The notes under the pieces are model-generated. The model saw only the letters and a list, made by a program, of their open reading frames with translations. It ran no database searches and was not told the origin of the DNA. This document shows, one piece after another, positions 35,698-46,938 of a stretch of 64,000 nt of DNA (within the stretch, counting starts at the first letter, position 1; the number at the start of each line of letters is the position of its first letter). The DNA is from Pseudidiomarina salinarum (GTDB taxonomy: Bacteria > Pseudomonadota > Gammaproteobacteria > Enterobacterales > Alteromonadaceae), in NCBI RefSeq assembly GCF_000753715.1, contig NZ_JPER01000004.1:186001-250000 (forward strand), in the 5' to 3' direction. The translations under genes were made by a program, and so were the position numbers.

Positions 35698-37224
35698 TAA
35701 CCGTGCCCCTTCCTGAATTAATTCCCCAAGTTTGCCACTGCTGATCAAGTCTGCCGCCGCTTTAATATCCGGCGCGAAATAGCGATCCTGATCATAAAAC
35801 GGCACGTCTTTACGCAACCAGCTGTGTGCCTGCTCAATGGCAGCGGCGGCTTTCAGCGGCCGGCGAAAATCCAGGCCCTGAGCCGCTTCGAGTAATTCGA
35901 TGGCAACGATATCCCGGATATTCTCAGCAATATCTGTCAGCCGCCGGGCAGCGAAGGTGGCCATGGATACATGGTCTTCCTGGTTCGCGGAGGTCGGCAG
36001 GCTGTCGATGGAGGCCGGATGGGCATAGGTTTTGTTCTCGGATGCCAGCGCTGCTGCAGTCACCTGGGCCAGCATAAAGCCCGAATTCACGCCGCCTTCG
36101 TTAACCAGGAAGGGTGGCAGGTTACTCAGGTGATGGTCGATCAACAGCGCACTGCGACGCTCGGAAAGCGCACCAATTTCACTGGCGGCAATCGCGATGA
36201 TATCCGCCGCCATGGCCACCGGCTCAGCGTGGAAGTTGCCGCCGGAAATAATGTCGCCGTTATCAGTAAATACCAGCGGATTGTCGGTAACGCCATTGGC
36301 TTCACGCACCAGGATCTTAGCCGCGTGCTCAAGCTGGTCGAATACCGCGCCCATAACCTGGGGCTGACAGCGCAGCGAATAGGGATCCTGCACTTTTTCG
36401 CATTCGGCGTGGGCCGCGGCGATTTCTGAGGTCTCGGTAAGCAGCAGCCGGAAGCTTTGCGCTACGGCAATCTGCCCCGGCTGGCCGCGTACCGCATGAA
36501 TACGGGCATCAAAAGGCGCGCGTGAACCCATCGCCGCTTCCACGGCCATAGCGCCACTCACCAGCGCGGCGTGGAACACCCGCTCAATGGCGAACAGACC
36601 ATGCAGTGCCAGCGCCGTAGATACCTGGGTACCATTGAGTAGTGCCAGCCCTTCCTTAGGTGCCAGTGCGAGGGGTTTCAGCCCGGCTTTGGCCAGGCCT
36701 TCGGTGGCTGGCATGCGGGTGCCTTTATAGCGCACTTCGCCTTCGCCCAGCAGTGGCAGCGACATGTGCGCCAGCGGCGCCAGATCGCCCGAGGCGCCGA
36801 CTGAACCTTTGGCCGGAATGCAGGGGTAAACTTCATGATTGAGCATGGTGGTCAGATGGTCAATCACCACCCGGCGCACGCCGGAAAAACCACGGCTAAG
36901 TGAATTAATTTTCAGCAGCAGAATCAGCCGCACCACGGCATCAGGCACCAGGTCACCGGTACCGGCAGCGTGCGAGAGGACAATCCGGCGTTGCAAGTCT
37001 TCGAGCTTTTCTTTGGGAATACGGGTATTGGCCAGTAAGCCAAAACCGGTATTGATGCCGTACACCACTTTGCCTTTTTTCAATACGTCAGCAACGGTCG
37101 CGGCCGAGCGTTCGATATTATCTGCGGCATCGTCGTGCAGTTGTAGCGGGGTGGCCTGTTGCCACCAGTTGCGTAGATCAGATAAGGCCAGCGCGCCTGG
37201 CGTCAGTACAAAATTTGTTGCCAT
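35686..37224 (-). CDS. hutH: Histidine ammonia-lyase
   Basis: The first enzyme of histidine degradation, converting L-histidine to urocanate and ammonia. The MIO prosthetic-group tripeptide Ala-Ser-Gly is in [15 protein letters not shown], and [10 protein letters not shown] and FGANGENPVD-like regions around residues 50 and 280 fit the HAL/PAL family. The ATG at 37224 gives 512 aa; it overlaps the hutU stop by one base. The protein is cytosolic. It is the last gene of the minus-strand hutC-hutU-hutH unit. Confidence 0.98.
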   Translation of the reverse strand: MATNFVLTPGALALSDLRNWWQQATPLQLHDDAADNIERSAATVADVLKKGKVVYGINTGFGLLANTRIPKEKLEDLQRRIVLSHAAGTGDLVPDAVVRLILLLKINSLSRGFSGVRRVVIDHLTTMLNHEVYPCIPAKGSVGASGDLAPLAHMSLPLLGEGEVRYKGTRMPATEGLAKAGLKPLALAPKEGLALLNGTQVSTALALHGLFAIERVFHAALVSGAMAVEAAMGSRAPFDARIHAVRGQPGQIAVAQSFRLLLTETSEIAAAHAECEKVQDPYSLRCQPQVMGAVFDQLEHAAKILVREANGVTDNPLVFTDNGDIISGGNFHAEPVAMAADIIAIAASEIGALSERRSALLIDHHLSNLPPFLVNEGGVNSGFMLAQVTAAALASENKTYAHPASIDSLPTSANQEDHVSMATFAARRLTDIAENIRDIVAIELLEAAQGLDFRRPLKAAAAIEQAHSWLRKDVPFYDQDRYFAPDIKAAADLISSGKLGELIQEGARLEDA

Positions 37225-38900
37225 TATTTGGTCTCCAACATCGGTAGATCGAGTTTCTGCTCGCGGGCGCAATTTTGCGCAATCTCATAGCCAGCATCGG
37301 CATGGCGCATAACGCCGGTAGCCGGGTCATTCCATAACACCCGGCTGATCCGGGCTTTGGCTTCGTCGGTGCCATCGGCCACAATCACCACACCGCTGTG
37401 CTGTGAGTAGCCCATGCCCACCCCACCGCCATGGTGCAGACTGACCCAGGTAGCGCCGCCAGCGGTATTCAGCAGGGCATTCAGTAACGGCCAATCGGAT
37501 ACCGCATCCGACCCGTCCAGCATACTTTCGGTTTCGCGGTTCGGGCTGGCGACTGAGCCCGAATCCAGATGGTCACGGCCGATAACGATCGGCGCCGACA
37601 GCTCGCCGTTTTTAACCATCTCGTTAAAAGCTACGGCAATACGGGCACGGTCTTTCAGGCCAATCCAGCAGATCCGGGCCGGCAGGCCCTGGAAGCTGAT
37701 GCGCTCACGGGCCATATCCAGCCAGTTATGCAGATGCTTATCGTCGGGAATCAGCTCTTTGACCTTGGCGTCGGTTTTGTAGATATCTTCCGGGTCGCCC
37801 GATAATGCGACCCAGCGGAAGGGGCCAATGCCCTCGCAAAATAGCGGGCGGATATAAGCCGGTACGAAGCCGGGGAAATCAAAGGCGTTATCCACCCCCA
37901 TATCTTTGGCCATCTGTCGGATATTGTTGCCGTAATCCAGCGTCGCCGCGCCCAGCTGCTGCAGTTTCAGCATGGCTTTTACCTGCACCGCCATGGATTC
38001 TTTGGCGGCAATCACAGTGGCCTCGGGATCTGTCTCCTGACGGGCGAGGTATTTCGGCAGCGACCAGCCCTGGGGCACATAGCCGTGCAGCGGATCGTGG
38101 GCTGACGTTTGATCGGTGACCACATCCGGCACAATATTGCGCTCGGCAAGTTCAGCAAAAACGTCAGCGGCATTGCCCAGCAGCCCGACTGAAATCGCCC
38201 GCCCCTCAGCCCGCGCCGACTCGATCAGGCGCAGGGCCTCATCCAGTGAGGTGGCTTTGTGGTCGACGTATTTGGTGCGCAGGCGAAAATCGATGCGTGA
38301 TTCATCCACTTCTACCGCCAGCATGGAATACCCTGCCATGGTGGCTGCCAGAGGCTGCGCGCCGCCCATGCCACCCAGGCCGCCGGTCACAATCCAGCGG
38401 CCCTTAGTGCTACCGGAGAAATGCTGTTTTGCCACCGACACGAAGGTCTCATACGTGCCCTGGACAATGCCCTGTGAACCAATATAGATCCACGAGCCGG
38501 CCGTCATCTGGCCGTACATCATCAGGCCCTTTTTATCGAGCTCGTTAAAGTGTTCCCAGTTGGCCCAGCAAGGTACCAGATTTGAGTTGGCGATAAGTAC
38601 GCGCGGCGCTTCGGTATGCGTCTGGAATACGCCGACGGGTTTGCCCGACTGAATAAGCAGCGTCTGATCGGCTTGCAAGCGCTCCAGTACTTCAACAATT
38701 TTATCGTAACTTTCCCAGCTGCGGGCTGCCCGGCCAATTCCGCCATAAACCACCAGCGCATGCGGATGTTCGGCGACTTCGGCATCAAGGTTATTCATCA
38801 GCATACGTTTGGCCGCTTCCACCTGCCAGTTAACGGTGGTCAATTCACTGCCATGGTCAGCACGAATACTGCGGTTCTCGTCGAGTCTGGTAAACGTCAT
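37224..38900 (-). CDS. hutU: Urocanate hydratase (urocanase)
   Basis: The second Hut enzyme, a 558-residue NAD-dependent homodimer that converts urocanate to imidazolone propionate. Signature segments include [35 protein letters not shown] and the Cys-containing [20 protein letters not shown] region, all as in bacterial urocanases. The ATG at 38900 has GGATG close upstream. It lies 50 nt downstream of hutC with no recognisable second HutC palindrome in between, so it is probably read from the hutC promoter. Confidence 0.98.
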   Translation of the reverse strand: MTFTRLDENRSIRADHGSELTTVNWQVEAAKRMLMNNLDAEVAEHPHALVVYGGIGRAARSWESYDKIVEVLERLQADQTLLIQSGKPVGVFQTHTEAPRVLIANSNLVPCWANWEHFNELDKKGLMMYGQMTAGSWIYIGSQGIVQGTYETFVSVAKQHFSGSTKGRWIVTGGLGGMGGAQPLAATMAGYSMLAVEVDESRIDFRLRTKYVDHKATSLDEALRLIESARAEGRAISVGLLGNAADVFAELAERNIVPDVVTDQTSAHDPLHGYVPQGWSLPKYLARQETDPEATVIAAKESMAVQVKAMLKLQQLGAATLDYGNNIRQMAKDMGVDNAFDFPGFVPAYIRPLFCEGIGPFRWVALSGDPEDIYKTDAKVKELIPDDKHLHNWLDMARERISFQGLPARICWIGLKDRARIAVAFNEMVKNGELSAPIVIGRDHLDSGSVASPNRETESMLDGSDAVSDWPLLNALLNTAGGATWVSLHHGGGVGMGYSQHSGVVIVADGTDEAKARISRVLWNDPATGVMRHADAGYEIAQNCAREQKLDLPMLETK

Positions 38901-38950
38901 GGTACATCCTTATTCGTCATTTTCGATAGTTGTTAGTAGTGGGTTGCGGC

Positions 38951-39661
38951 TTAAGCCCTTGCCGAACCGAAATGTAGGTGTCCGCCTAAACTGAACCGCG
39001 AACCCGGGTGGGTGAGCACCGCAAAGGTGACCACCCCGGCCGCGCTCCAGGTACGCCGGTTAATGCGTAAGCATGGCTCAGGTTTGCTGAGCTTCAGCCA
39101 CTGGCATAATTGCGGAGATGGCGTAATAGCTTCAATTTCGTGGCTTGCTTCAGTAAGCGGTGACACCTCGCACAAATACTCATGGGGCGTGATTTCCTCG
39201 TAGTTCTGACTGAGATAGCCTTTGACTAATTCAGGGTTCACATAGCGCTCTTCGACCTGCACCGGCAGATCATTCTCAAAGTGGGTAATTACCGAGTGAT
39301 AAACCGGCTTACCCGCGTCCAGCTGCAGCAGCTCAGCGACATGCGCAGTGGCAGCTTCTTTACGCAGAACATGAACATGGGCCCGGTAATCGTGATTACG
39401 GCTGCGCACTTCATCAGCAATATTACGAATGGCCATAAACGAGGTCTGGGACTTTATCGGTGCCACATAAGTGCCGGACCCTTTACTGCGGATCACCAGC
39501 CCTTCGTCAGCGAGTTCCTGCAGCGCACGCCGCGCCGTCATACGGCTGACTTTAAATTGCTGAGCCAGCGCATTCTCGGAACTGACGGGATGATGTTCCG
39601 GCCATTCACCAGATGCAATCTTGCTGTAAAGATGCTGTTTTATGGTCGAGAATTTAGCCAT
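38951..39661 (-). CDS. hutC: Histidine utilisation repressor HutC (GntR family)
   Basis: A 236-residue repressor: an N-terminal GntR winged helix (YSKIASGEWPEHHPVSSENALAQQFKVSRMTARRAL) and a C-terminal UTRA/HutC ligand domain (YHSVITHFENDLPVQVEERYVNP). It represses hut genes until urocanate binds. The ATG at 39661 is preferred because AGGAGG lies upstream. It is divergent from hutI, with a palindromic operator in the shared region. Confidence 0.94.
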   Translation of the reverse strand: MAKFSTIKQHLYSKIASGEWPEHHPVSSENALAQQFKVSRMTARRALQELADEGLVIRSKGSGTYVAPIKSQTSFMAIRNIADEVRSRNHDYRAHVHVLRKEAATAHVAELLQLDAGKPVYHSVITHFENDLPVQVEERYVNPELVKGYLSQNYEEITPHEYLCEVSPLTEASHEIEAITPSPQLCQWLKLSKPEPCLRINRRTWSAAGVVTFAVLTHPGSRFSLGGHLHFGSARA

Positions 39662-39721
39662 AAGTCCTCCTGGCACCGATGGAGTTCAGTGCATAATGTG
39701 CTAGAGTGTAAGAAACCCTAA

Positions 39722-39733
39722 TTGTATATACAA
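39722..39733. promoter_or_regulatory. HutC operator between hutC and hutI
   Basis: TTGTATATACAA is a perfect 12-bp palindrome 21 nt upstream of hutI and 61 nt upstream of hutC. It resembles known HutC sites of the (C/T)TGTATATACA(A/G) type, so one operator may control hutC-hutU-hutH and hutI. No similar site is seen before hutG/rraA. Confidence 0.75.
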
Positions 39734-39753
39734 GAACATTTTTCGGAGAATTT

Positions 39754-40962
39754 ATGTCAACAGCCCAGCAGCAGCGTATCGAAAACGTGACACTTGCCAC
39801 TATGGCTGGCTTAGAGTGCGGTCTGGTGGCCAACGGCGTACTGGTTTTCAGCGAGGCCGGAATTGAATTTGCCGGACCCGCCGCCGACGCGCCCGAAACC
39901 CCGGATGCGACAGTCATTGATGGTCAGGGCGGCGTGGTTACGCCCGGTTTAATTGATTGCCATACCCATCTGGTATGGGCCGGATCCCGCGCCGATGAAT
40001 TTGCACAACGACTGCATGGTGTCAGTTACGCCGATATCGCTGCGGCCGGCGGTGGTATTGCTGCAACGGTACGCGCCACCCGCGCGGCCAGCGAAGACGC
40101 GTTAGTGACCGCCGCGCAGCCACGACTCAATGCCCTGATGCGCGAAGGGGTGACTACGGTGGAGATTAAATCGGGCTACGGCTTGTCACTGGAACATGAA
40201 CGCAAGCAGCTGCAAGCCGCCCGGCGCCTCGGCGAAGCCAATCCGGTAGCCGTGCAGACTACCTTGCTGGCCGCGCACGCCATTCCGCCGGAATTTAAAG
40301 GCCGCGGCGATGCCTATATTGACGAAATCGTCGACCGTATTTTACCCACGCTGGCCGACGAAGGTCTGGTTGATGCCGTAGACGCCTTCTGTGAGTCAGT
40401 GGGCTTTTCACCGGCCCAGACCGAGCGGGTGTTTAAGGCCGCCCGGCAACGCGAGCTGCCGGTTAAACTGCACGCCGAGCAGCTGACGAACCAGCACGGC
40501 AGCGCCCTGGCCGCGAGCTATCAGGCGCTATCCTGTGACCATCTGGAGTATCTTGATGAAGACGGCGTGAAAGCCATGGCCGCCAGCGGTACCGTTGCGG
40601 TGCTCTTGCCCGGCGCCTTTTATTTTCTGCGCGAGACCAAATTGCCGCCACTGGAATTACTGCGTGAGCATCAGGTACCCATCGCCATTGCCACCGATGC
40701 CAATCCCGGCACCTCGCCAATTCTGAGTATGCAGCTGATGCTGCACATGGCCGCTACGCTGTTCCGGATGACGCCGGAAGCCTGCTTGCGTGGCGCCACG
40801 GTCAACGCGGCACAGGCACTTGGTTTATCGGATCGGGGACAGCTGGTCGCCGGCCAGCGGGCGGATATCTGTTTATGGAGTTGCAAGGAGATCGCCGAAC
40901 TTAGCTACCAGTTCGGCACCAATCCCTTAATCGATTGCTGGTATCAGGGCGTACGCCGCTGA
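39754..40962 (+). CDS. hutI: Imidazolonepropionase
   Basis: The third Hut enzyme, a 402-residue amidohydrolase-fold metalloenzyme that hydrolyses imidazolone-5-propionate to N-formimino-glutamate. Metal ligands are visible in [14 protein letters not shown] (HxH), later His in [13 protein letters not shown] and KLHAEQLTN, and the Asp in [11 protein letters not shown]. The C-terminal [27 protein letters not shown] is the usual amidohydrolase tail. It is divergent from hutC and its 3' end overlaps the convergent hutG by 19 nt. Confidence 0.97.
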   Translation: MSTAQQQRIENVTLATMAGLECGLVANGVLVFSEAGIEFAGPAADAPETPDATVIDGQGGVVTPGLIDCHTHLVWAGSRADEFAQRLHGVSYADIAAAGGGIAATVRATRAASEDALVTAAQPRLNALMREGVTTVEIKSGYGLSLEHERKQLQAARRLGEANPVAVQTTLLAAHAIPPEFKGRGDAYIDEIVDRILPTLADEGLVDAVDAFCESVGFSPAQTERVFKAARQRELPVKLHAEQLTNQHGSALAASYQALSCDHLEYLDEDGVKAMAASGTVAVLLPGAFYFLRETKLPPLELLREHQVPIAIATDANPGTSPILSMQLMLHMAATLFRMTPEACLRGATVNAAQALGLSDRGQLVAGQRADICLWSCKEIAELSYQFGTNPLIDCWYQGVRR

Positions 40963-41990
40963 TAGCCGTGCAGGTAAGCAAGCACTAACTCACTAAGTAG
41001 CTGCGCACAGACGGCGTCGCCGGCTTCGCGGCCGGCGGGATGCAGGCCTGGCGCGGCTTCAGCCAGATGCAGATAGCGCGTGGCCGACTGCCCTGCCAGC
41101 CGCTCAATCAGGCTATAACCGTGAGCAACCGACAAGCCGTTGAAATTAATGGCACTGGCGGGCACGCCCTGCAGCGCATCCACATCAATCTCGATGCCCA
41201 GCGGCACCTGCCAGGACTCGGCGAGCGTACTGATTGCTGACAGCTCGCTCGCCCAGTTATTGCGATACAGCTGGTGAATGCTGCGGTAGGTAAACTGTGC
41301 GGCTGCCAGCTGTTGCAAGCTGGTGGCGTTATTTTTGCCTTCATGCAGGCCCACCACATGGTAGTGCGCCAGCGCACCATCCATGTAGGCATAGCTGAAG
41401 CCGTTACCGCTATGGCGGCCTTCGCGGGTGCGAAAATCCGCATGGGGATCCAGGTTCACGGCGCCCACAGCTTTATCCGTGGCCTCGGCCAGACTGCGCA
41501 GCAGCGGATAAGCATTGTTATGGCCACCACCGATCAGAATCACATCAAAGCCAGCGCGAAAGGCCGGCTTCACCACCTGACTCACGCGCTTATCGATCTC
41601 GCCACAAAGCTCGCGCAGACGCGCCAGCTCATCGCTGTTGGTCACATCCAGATCAGCAGCTTCGGCTTCGAGATCGCTGCAATCAACGGCGCCTAAAATG
41701 AGTAAATTCTGATACGGCACCACCGGGCTGGCCTGCAGATTCAGCAGGCCCTTAAGCGCAGCGTTCCAGCCATGCTCAGCACCGCCCCGGCCCAGGTTGC
41801 CCCGCGGGCCAATAGACTCAGGCACGCCCAGCAGCGCAATCCGCCGGCCCTGTTTCCAGGCCCGTTCAAGTGCTTCGGTGAGGTTATTCTGATTCGCGGT
41901 TTCGGGCAGACAATCGAGTGTCTGTCCCAACCGGACTTCTCCGGCGCGAGGGCTAACCCAGGCGGCCGGATCAATCGGTTTCAGATACAT
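40944..41990 (-). CDS. hutG: Formimidoylglutamase (arginase superfamily)
   Basis: The last Hut step, cleaving N-formimino-glutamate to glutamate and formamide, with Mn(II). The 348-residue protein belongs to the arginase/ureohydrolase fold: metal motifs [15 protein letters not shown] (His), NLDPHADFR (Asp-His-Asp, with Pro in place of the usual Ala) and [11 protein letters not shown] (two Asp). It sits 6 nt after rraA, so it seems to ride on the rraA transcript and not on a hut promoter. The last 19 nt overlap hutI. Confidence 0.88.
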   Translation of the reverse strand: MYLKPIDPAAWVSPRAGEVRLGQTLDCLPETANQNNLTEALERAWKQGRRIALLGVPESIGPRGNLGRGGAEHGWNAALKGLLNLQASPVVPYQNLLILGAVDCSDLEAEAADLDVTNSDELARLRELCGEIDKRVSQVVKPAFRAGFDVILIGGGHNNAYPLLRSLAEATDKAVGAVNLDPHADFRTREGRHSGNGFSYAYMDGALAHYHVVGLHEGKNNATSLQQLAAAQFTYRSIHQLYRNNWASELSAISTLAESWQVPLGIEIDVDALQGVPASAINFNGLSVAHGYSLIERLAGQSATRYLHLAEAAPGLHPAGREAGDAVCAQLLSELVLAYLHGYQRRTP

Positions 41991-41996
41991 AGCGGA

Positions 41997-42482
41997 TTAT
42001 TCAATATCAAGGGGTTCAGGCGACAGGATCACGCCCGTGGCATCGGCATAGATATGATCTTCGGGCAGGAAGGTCACACCGCCGAAGTTCACTGCGACAT
42101 CGGTTTCACCAACGCCTTCGCTACTGGCACCAACCGGAATTGAAGCCAGCGCCATAATGCCGATTTCGAGTTCATCCAGGGCATCCACATCGCGTACAGA
42201 GCCATAACAGACAATGCCTTCCCAGCCATTATCCAGCGCCTGCTCAGCAATGCCGATATCAATCAGCGCCCGACGGGTAGAACCGCCCCCGTCCACCAGC
42301 AGAACCTTGCCTACGCCCGGCTGCTGAAGCACTTCTTCAATCAGACCTTTATCTTCAAAACACTTGACCGTCACCAACTGACCGCCAAAGGATACCTGCC
42401 CGCCATAATGGATAAACATGGGTTCAACCACGTCGACCATGTCGGGGTATAAATCGCAAAGTTCTGAAGTATTGTATTCCAT
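41997..42482 (-). CDS. rraA: RNase E activity regulator RraA
   Basis: A 161-residue trimer that inhibits RNase E by binding its C-terminal region. The sequence matches RraA through [45 protein letters not shown] and [26 protein letters not shown], and lies downstream of hslU as in E. coli (where menA intervenes). It is followed after 6 nt by hutG. Confidence 0.96.
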   Translation of the reverse strand: MEYNTSELCDLYPDMVDVVEPMFIHYGGQVSFGGQLVTVKCFEDKGLIEEVLQQPGVGKVLLVDGGGSTRRALIDIGIAEQALDNGWEGIVCYGSVRDVDALDELEIGIMALASIPVGASSEGVGETDVAVNFGGVTFLPEDHIYADATGVILSPEPLDIE

Positions 42483-42502
42483 TGCCGTTCCCCTGCCTGA
42501 AA

Positions 42503-42528
42503 GTTACCAGCAGAGTATAGCTGGTAAC
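42503..42528 (-). promoter_or_regulatory. Hairpin with embedded TATACT between hslU and rraA
   Basis: GTTACCAGC (42503-42511) and GCTGGTAAC (42520-42528) pair perfectly around an 8-nt loop. On the minus strand the loop contains TATACT, which could be the rraA -10 box, while the hairpin could also end the hslU transcript. No T-tract of note follows. Confidence 0.4.
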
Positions 42529-42564
42529 GGCTCAAGGCAAAAGCAAAGCCTGACAGACTTCACT

Positions 42565-43911
42565 TTATAAAATAAAACGACTTAAATCTTCGTTCTGGGC
42601 CAGCTTACCTAAATGCTGGTCTACATACTCTGCATCTATGGTAATGGTCTCGCCATGCAGGTCGCTCGCTTTAAACGAAACTTCCTCCATAAGCCGCTCC
42701 AGCACGGTATGCAGCCGGCGGGCACCGATGTTCTCGGTGGTCTCATTCACATGAAATGCGGTTTCCGCGATGCGCTTGATACCGTTCTCAGTAAACTCCA
42801 CCGTAACCCCTTCCGTGGCCATCAGTGCTTTGTACTGGGTGGTCAGTGAGGCATTGGGTTCGGTCAGAATACGGATAAAGTCAGCGCTGGTCAGTGCATC
42901 AAGGCTCACCCGGATCGGCAACCGGCCCTGTAACTCAGGGATCAGATCCGATGGCTTGGACATCTGGAACGCACCCGAGGCAATAAACAGAATGTGATCG
43001 GTTTTCACCATGCCATGCTTGGTCGACACCGTCGTGCCTTCCACCAGCGGCAGCAAATCACGCTGCACGCCTTCGCGTGACACGTCCGGGCCGCTGACAT
43101 CGCCGCGCTTACAGATCTTGTCAATTTCATCCAGAAACACGATGCCGTTCTGCTCCACCGAGTGCAGCGCCTTTTCTTTCACTTCTTCGGGGTTAAGCAT
43201 TTTGGCGGCTTCTTCTTCCACCAGTTGCTTAAAGGCATCCTTAATTTTCATCTTGCGTGGCTTGCTTTTGCCGCTGCCCATATTCTGGAACATGCTCTGC
43301 AGCTGTGAGGTCATTTCTTCCATGCCCGGCGGAGCCATGATTTCAACGCCCATCTGCGGCATGCTGATATCGATTTCAATCTCTTTATCATCCAGCTGGC
43401 CTTCGCGCAGCTTCTTGCGGAATGCCTGACGGGTATTACTCTGTTCACGTTGTTCCGGCTGATCGGTATCAGCCCAGCCGCCTTTCGATGTTTGCGCCGG
43501 CGGTAATAAGGCGTCCAGAATGCGGTCTTCGGCCGCCTCTTCAGCACGGAAGCGCACTTTCTGCATCATCTGCTCACGGGTTTGCTTGAATGCGGTATCG
43601 GTCAGATCGCGGATGATCGACTCCACTTCCTTACCAACATAGCCAACTTCGGTGAACTTAGTCGCTTCGATTTTGATGAAAGGCGCATTCGCCAGCTTCG
43701 CCAGCCGCCGCGCGATTTCGGTTTTACCCACACCCGTGGGGCCGATCATCAGAATGTTCTTGGGCGTCACTTCCTGGCGCAGGTCATCATCCAGCTGCAT
43801 CCGGCGCCAGCGGTTACGCAGGGCCACAGCCACGGCTTTCTTGGCGTTGTCCTGGCCAATGATATGGCGGTTCAGTTCGTCAACGATTTCTCTGGGGGTC
43901 ATATCAGACAT
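42565..43911 (-). CDS. hslU: HslU ATPase subunit of the HslUV protease
   Basis: The AAA+ unfoldase of HslUV, which feeds substrates to HslV. The 448-residue protein has Walker [16 protein letters not shown], the pore loop region [10 protein letters not shown], an inserted I domain (about residues 110-240), Walker [15 protein letters not shown], and the C-terminus ending DLSRFIL, which docks into HslV. The ATG at 43911 is chosen as it gives the [14 protein letters not shown] start and overlaps the hslV stop by 8 nt. Confidence 0.98.
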   Translation of the reverse strand: MSDMTPREIVDELNRHIIGQDNAKKAVAVALRNRWRRMQLDDDLRQEVTPKNILMIGPTGVGKTEIARRLAKLANAPFIKIEATKFTEVGYVGKEVESIIRDLTDTAFKQTREQMMQKVRFRAEEAAEDRILDALLPPAQTSKGGWADTDQPEQREQSNTRQAFRKKLREGQLDDKEIEIDISMPQMGVEIMAPPGMEEMTSQLQSMFQNMGSGKSKPRKMKIKDAFKQLVEEEAAKMLNPEEVKEKALHSVEQNGIVFLDEIDKICKRGDVSGPDVSREGVQRDLLPLVEGTTVSTKHGMVKTDHILFIASGAFQMSKPSDLIPELQGRLPIRVSLDALTSADFIRILTEPNASLTTQYKALMATEGVTVEFTENGIKRIAETAFHVNETTENIGARRLHTVLERLMEEVSFKASDLHGETITIDAEYVDQHLGKLAQNEDLSRFIL

Positions 43912-44440
43912 CGGATACCGACTCCTGTTCTTCAATGGTTTGATGGGTGTTGGTATACACACAGATATCACCCGCTATGGTCAGGGCTTTTTGCACAATT
44001 TCACGTGCGCTCAGGTCGGTGTTTTCCAACAGGGCCGTGGCGGCTGCCTGGGCGAAAGGTCCGCCGGAGCCGATGGCAATAAGATCATTCTCGGGCTGCA
44101 CCACGTCGCCGTTACCGGTAATGATTAGTGAGGTATGTTTATCGGCCACGGCTAAGAGGGCTTCAAGCCGGCGCAGGGCGCGGTCGGTGCGCCAGTCTTT
44201 GGCCAATTCAACGGCGGCGCGCATCAGGTTGCCCTGGTACTGCTCCAGTTTGGATTCAAAACGCTCAAACAGGGTAAAGGCGTCAGCGGTACCGCCGGCG
44301 AAACCGGCCAGTACTTCATCATTGTATAAGCGGCGTACTTTGCGGGCATTGCCCTTCATCACGGTGTTGCCCAGTGAAACCTGGCCATCACCGCCAATGA
44401 CGACTTTGTCGCCACGGCGAACGGATACTATCGTAGTCAC
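43904..44440 (-). CDS. hslV: HslV peptidase subunit of the HslUV protease
   Basis: The proteasome-like peptidase that assembles as two hexamers around HslU. The start Met is followed by [24 protein letters not shown], so the mature N-terminal Thr2 is the nucleophile, and [14 protein letters not shown] belongs to the family. The 178-residue length is normal. It is translationally coupled to hslU (8-nt overlap). A possible heat-shock promoter lies just upstream. Confidence 0.98.
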   Translation of the reverse strand: MTTIVSVRRGDKVVIGGDGQVSLGNTVMKGNARKVRRLYNDEVLAGFAGGTADAFTLFERFESKLEQYQGNLMRAAVELAKDWRTDRALRRLEALLAVADKHTSLIITGNGDVVQPENDLIAIGSGGPFAQAAATALLENTDLSAREIVQKALTIAGDICVYTNTHQTIEEQESVSDV

Positions 44441-44471
44441 AGTTTTATCCTCTTAAGTTGCTATGCTGCAG

Positions 44472-44501
44472 TTATGAGGGCGAAATCTGTGAATTCAATG
44501 G
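44472..44501 (-). promoter_or_regulatory. Possible sigma-32 (heat-shock) promoter of hslVU
   Basis: The minus strand reads CCATTGAA, 13 nt, then CCCTCATAA, approximating the CTTGAAA and CCCCATNT boxes of sigma-32 promoters at correct spacing. It lies about 30 nt upstream of hslV. hslVU is heat-inducible in E. coli, which supports the call, but the match is imperfect. Confidence 0.45.
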
Positions 44502-44516
44502 GCCGCCTTGGTTGAA

Positions 44517-45089
44517 CTAGAGGTTCCAGTTCCAGATCTGGCAACCGAATACCTGCGCCCGCTGCAATTTATGGCGGTCGCGCTCGGCATCGCGCTTAGT
44601 TTCGTAGGGGCCCAGGATGACCCGGTACCAGAGGCCGTTGCTACCGGTACTCGAACGCACCTGGGACTCCAGCCCGGTCATGGCGATACGTGCCCGCAAG
44701 GTTTGGGCATCGGATTCGTTGCGGAATGAACCACATTGCATCAGCTTTGGCGGACCGATTTCACGCTCAGGAACATCCACCTCAACTTCGAGATTTTCCA
44801 GCTCGTCAATATACTGCCAGCGGTCACCGGGTTTTTCAGGGATGGGTTCAGCTACAACTTCTGAGGTATTGGCCGGTGGCACGTCCTGAGCCTGGGGAGC
44901 AGCCCCGGATTTATCCGCTGAACCTGATATGGAGCTTAAAAACCAAATCAGACCAACCACCAGCACGGCAGCCAGGGCGACCAGACTCCAGGGTACGGAT
45001 ACCCCGGCTTTCGCTGGCTTGCGACTGGCTTTGCCGGAGGCTTTCTTTGCCGGCTTACGGGGCGGCCGCTTGCGATTGGCGTAATCCAT
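44517..45089 (-). CDS. ftsN: SPOR domain protein, FtsN-like
   Basis: The 190-residue protein has a cytoplasmic basic N-terminus (RKRPPRKPAKKASGKASRKP), one membrane helix (PWSLVALAAVLVVGLIWFLS), an extended linker and a C-terminal SPOR domain (about 110-185; LMQCGSFRNESDAQTLRARIA then YRVILGPYETKRDAERDRHKL) that binds denuded glycan at the septum. This layout and the position directly upstream of hslVU are those of the division protein FtsN. It is shorter than E. coli FtsN (319 aa) because the linker is reduced. It follows argS by 3 nt. Confidence 0.88.
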   Translation of the reverse strand: MDYANRKRPPRKPAKKASGKASRKPAKAGVSVPWSLVALAAVLVVGLIWFLSSISGSADKSGAAPQAQDVPPANTSEVVAEPIPEKPGDRWQYIDELENLEVEVDVPEREIGPPKLMQCGSFRNESDAQTLRARIAMTGLESQVRSSTGSNGLWYRVILGPYETKRDAERDRHKLQRAQVFGCQIWNWNL

Positions 45090-45092
45090 AAC

Positions 45093-46835
45093 TTACATTT
45101 TTTCCAGGGTTTCAATACCCAGCAGATCAAGGCCCTGCTGCAGCGTTTTGGCCGTCAGCGCGGCCAGTTTCAGGCGGCTGGTACGCACCGCTTCATCAGG
45201 CTCCTGCAGAATCGGACAGGCCTCATAGAAGCTGGAGAAGGCACCGGCTACGTCAAACAGGTAGCCGCACAGGTAATGCGGCAGCGCTTTATCGGCGACA
45301 GCATGCACCACTTCGTTAAAACGTACCAGGATATTCGCCAGCGCCAGTTCTTTCTCGTCACGCAGCACAAAATCACCAACTATAGCGTGCGGCTCAATGC
45401 CGGCTTTGGCGAATACGCTGGTCACCCGGGTGTAAGCGTACAGCAGGTAAGGCGCGGTATTGCCCTCAAAGCTGAGCATCGAATCCCAGTCAAAAATATA
45501 ATCACTCATGCGGTTTTTCGATAAATCCGCATACTTCACTGAGCTGATGCCGACGACTTTGGCAATGTGCTCCTGTTCCTTACCCGTCAGCTGCGAACCT
45601 TTGGCCTGCAACAGCTCCAGCGCACGGCGTTCGGCTTCGTCCAGCAGATCAGCCAGCTTGGTTACGCCACCTTCGCGGCTCTTATAGGGCCGGCCATCTT
45701 TACCCATCACGGTACCAAAACCGTAGTGATCCATTTCCAGATCCGGGCGGGCGAAGCCAGCTTTGCGGGCCAGGGTAAAGATTTGCTGAAAGTGCAGGCC
45801 CTGGCGCTGATCGACAAAATAGATCAGGTGATCGCCTTTGAGTACGTTCTGGCGGTAACGAACGGCGGCCAGATCCGTGGTGGCATAAAGATAACCGCCG
45901 CCGGACTTCTGCACGATAACCGGCAGCGCTTCGCCTTCTTTATTACGGAACTCATCCAGGAATACGCACTGCGCGCCCTGGTCTTCAACCAGCAGGCCCT
46001 GCTCGCGAAGTTCTGCAACCACTTGCGGCAGATCATCGTTATAGGAACTTTCGGCCATCACATCGGCGCGGCGCAGCAGCACTCCCAGGCGGTCATAGAC
46101 TTCCTGACAATGGCTTAAGGACACATCAATAAACAGCTTCCAGAGCTTAAGACAACGCTCGTCGCCAGATTGCAGGGCGACCACCAGTTCGCGGGCACGA
46201 TTGGCAAATTCGGGGCTTTCATCAAAACGGTTCTTGGATGCCTTATAAAAGGTTTCCAGATTGCTCAGCTCCATGGCGATATCATCGGCGTCGAGCTCTT
46301 CCATGTGCGCCAGCAGCATGCCGAACTGGGTACCCCAGTCGCCCACATGATTCTGACGGACAACCTTGTGACCCAGCACACCAAGTACCCGCACCACCGC
46401 ATCGCCGATGATGGCTGAGCGCAGGTGGCCCACGTGCATCTCTTTGGCCAGGTTAGGCGATGAGTAATCGATAACCACGGTTTTCGGCTGAGCGACCGGT
46501 TCAATACCCGCATGCGGATGCTGATAGGCGTACTCCAGTTGCTGCAGCAACTGCTGCTGGCTTACTTTGAAATTAATAAAGCCCGGGCCGGCAATTGAGG
46601 CCTCAGCGATCAGGTCGTTCTCGGGTAAGGCGGCAATCAGGGCTTCGGCCAGCGCCCGCGGGTTCATACCAGCAGGCTTGGCCAGCATCAGCGCCAGGTT
46701 GGTTGCAAAGTCGCCATGGCTTTTATCGCGCGGGCGATCAAGCTGCAGACGCGGTTGTACATCAGCCGGCAAAGTACCTTGTTGCTGCAGAGTAGCCACG
46801 GCAGTGGCCAGTATTTGTTCCAACTGTTCCTTCAT
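45093..46835 (-). CDS. argS: Arginyl-tRNA synthetase
   Basis: A class I tRNA synthetase charging tRNA-Arg. The HIGH-type motif is [13 protein letters not shown] following [11 protein letters not shown]; the second catalytic loop is near [14 protein letters not shown]. The N-terminal Arg-synthetase-specific domain and the C-terminal DALR anticodon domain ([12 protein letters not shown] onward) are present. The ATG at 46835 gives 580 aa, about the same as E. coli ArgS (577); AAGG lies upstream. Confidence 0.97.
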   Translation of the reverse strand: MKEQLEQILATAVATLQQQGTLPADVQPRLQLDRPRDKSHGDFATNLALMLAKPAGMNPRALAEALIAALPENDLIAEASIAGPGFINFKVSQQQLLQQLEYAYQHPHAGIEPVAQPKTVVIDYSSPNLAKEMHVGHLRSAIIGDAVVRVLGVLGHKVVRQNHVGDWGTQFGMLLAHMEELDADDIAMELSNLETFYKASKNRFDESPEFANRARELVVALQSGDERCLKLWKLFIDVSLSHCQEVYDRLGVLLRRADVMAESSYNDDLPQVVAELREQGLLVEDQGAQCVFLDEFRNKEGEALPVIVQKSGGGYLYATTDLAAVRYRQNVLKGDHLIYFVDQRQGLHFQQIFTLARKAGFARPDLEMDHYGFGTVMGKDGRPYKSREGGVTKLADLLDEAERRALELLQAKGSQLTGKEQEHIAKVVGISSVKYADLSKNRMSDYIFDWDSMLSFEGNTAPYLLYAYTRVTSVFAKAGIEPHAIVGDFVLRDEKELALANILVRFNEVVHAVADKALPHYLCGYLFDVAGAFSSFYEACPILQEPDEAVRTSRLKLAALTAKTLQQGLDLLGIETLEKM

Positions 46836-46938
46836 TGCACAACCTTCATCGCAAAACCTTAAGTGGGACAACCAACGAGTAAGGCCGCTAGTTTACTGCT
46901 TTGGGGCGGGAAAAAAAACCGCTATCTGCACGGCTGGG

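Noticed and set aside
40948-40957. GGCGTACGCC palindrome within the hutI/hutG overlap as terminator
   Set aside because: Only 10 bp without loop or T-tract; too short to be a convincing hairpin.
46880-46938. T-run downstream of priA as an intrinsic terminator
   Set aside because: A T8 run is present on the minus strand but the preceding stem is only 3 bp.
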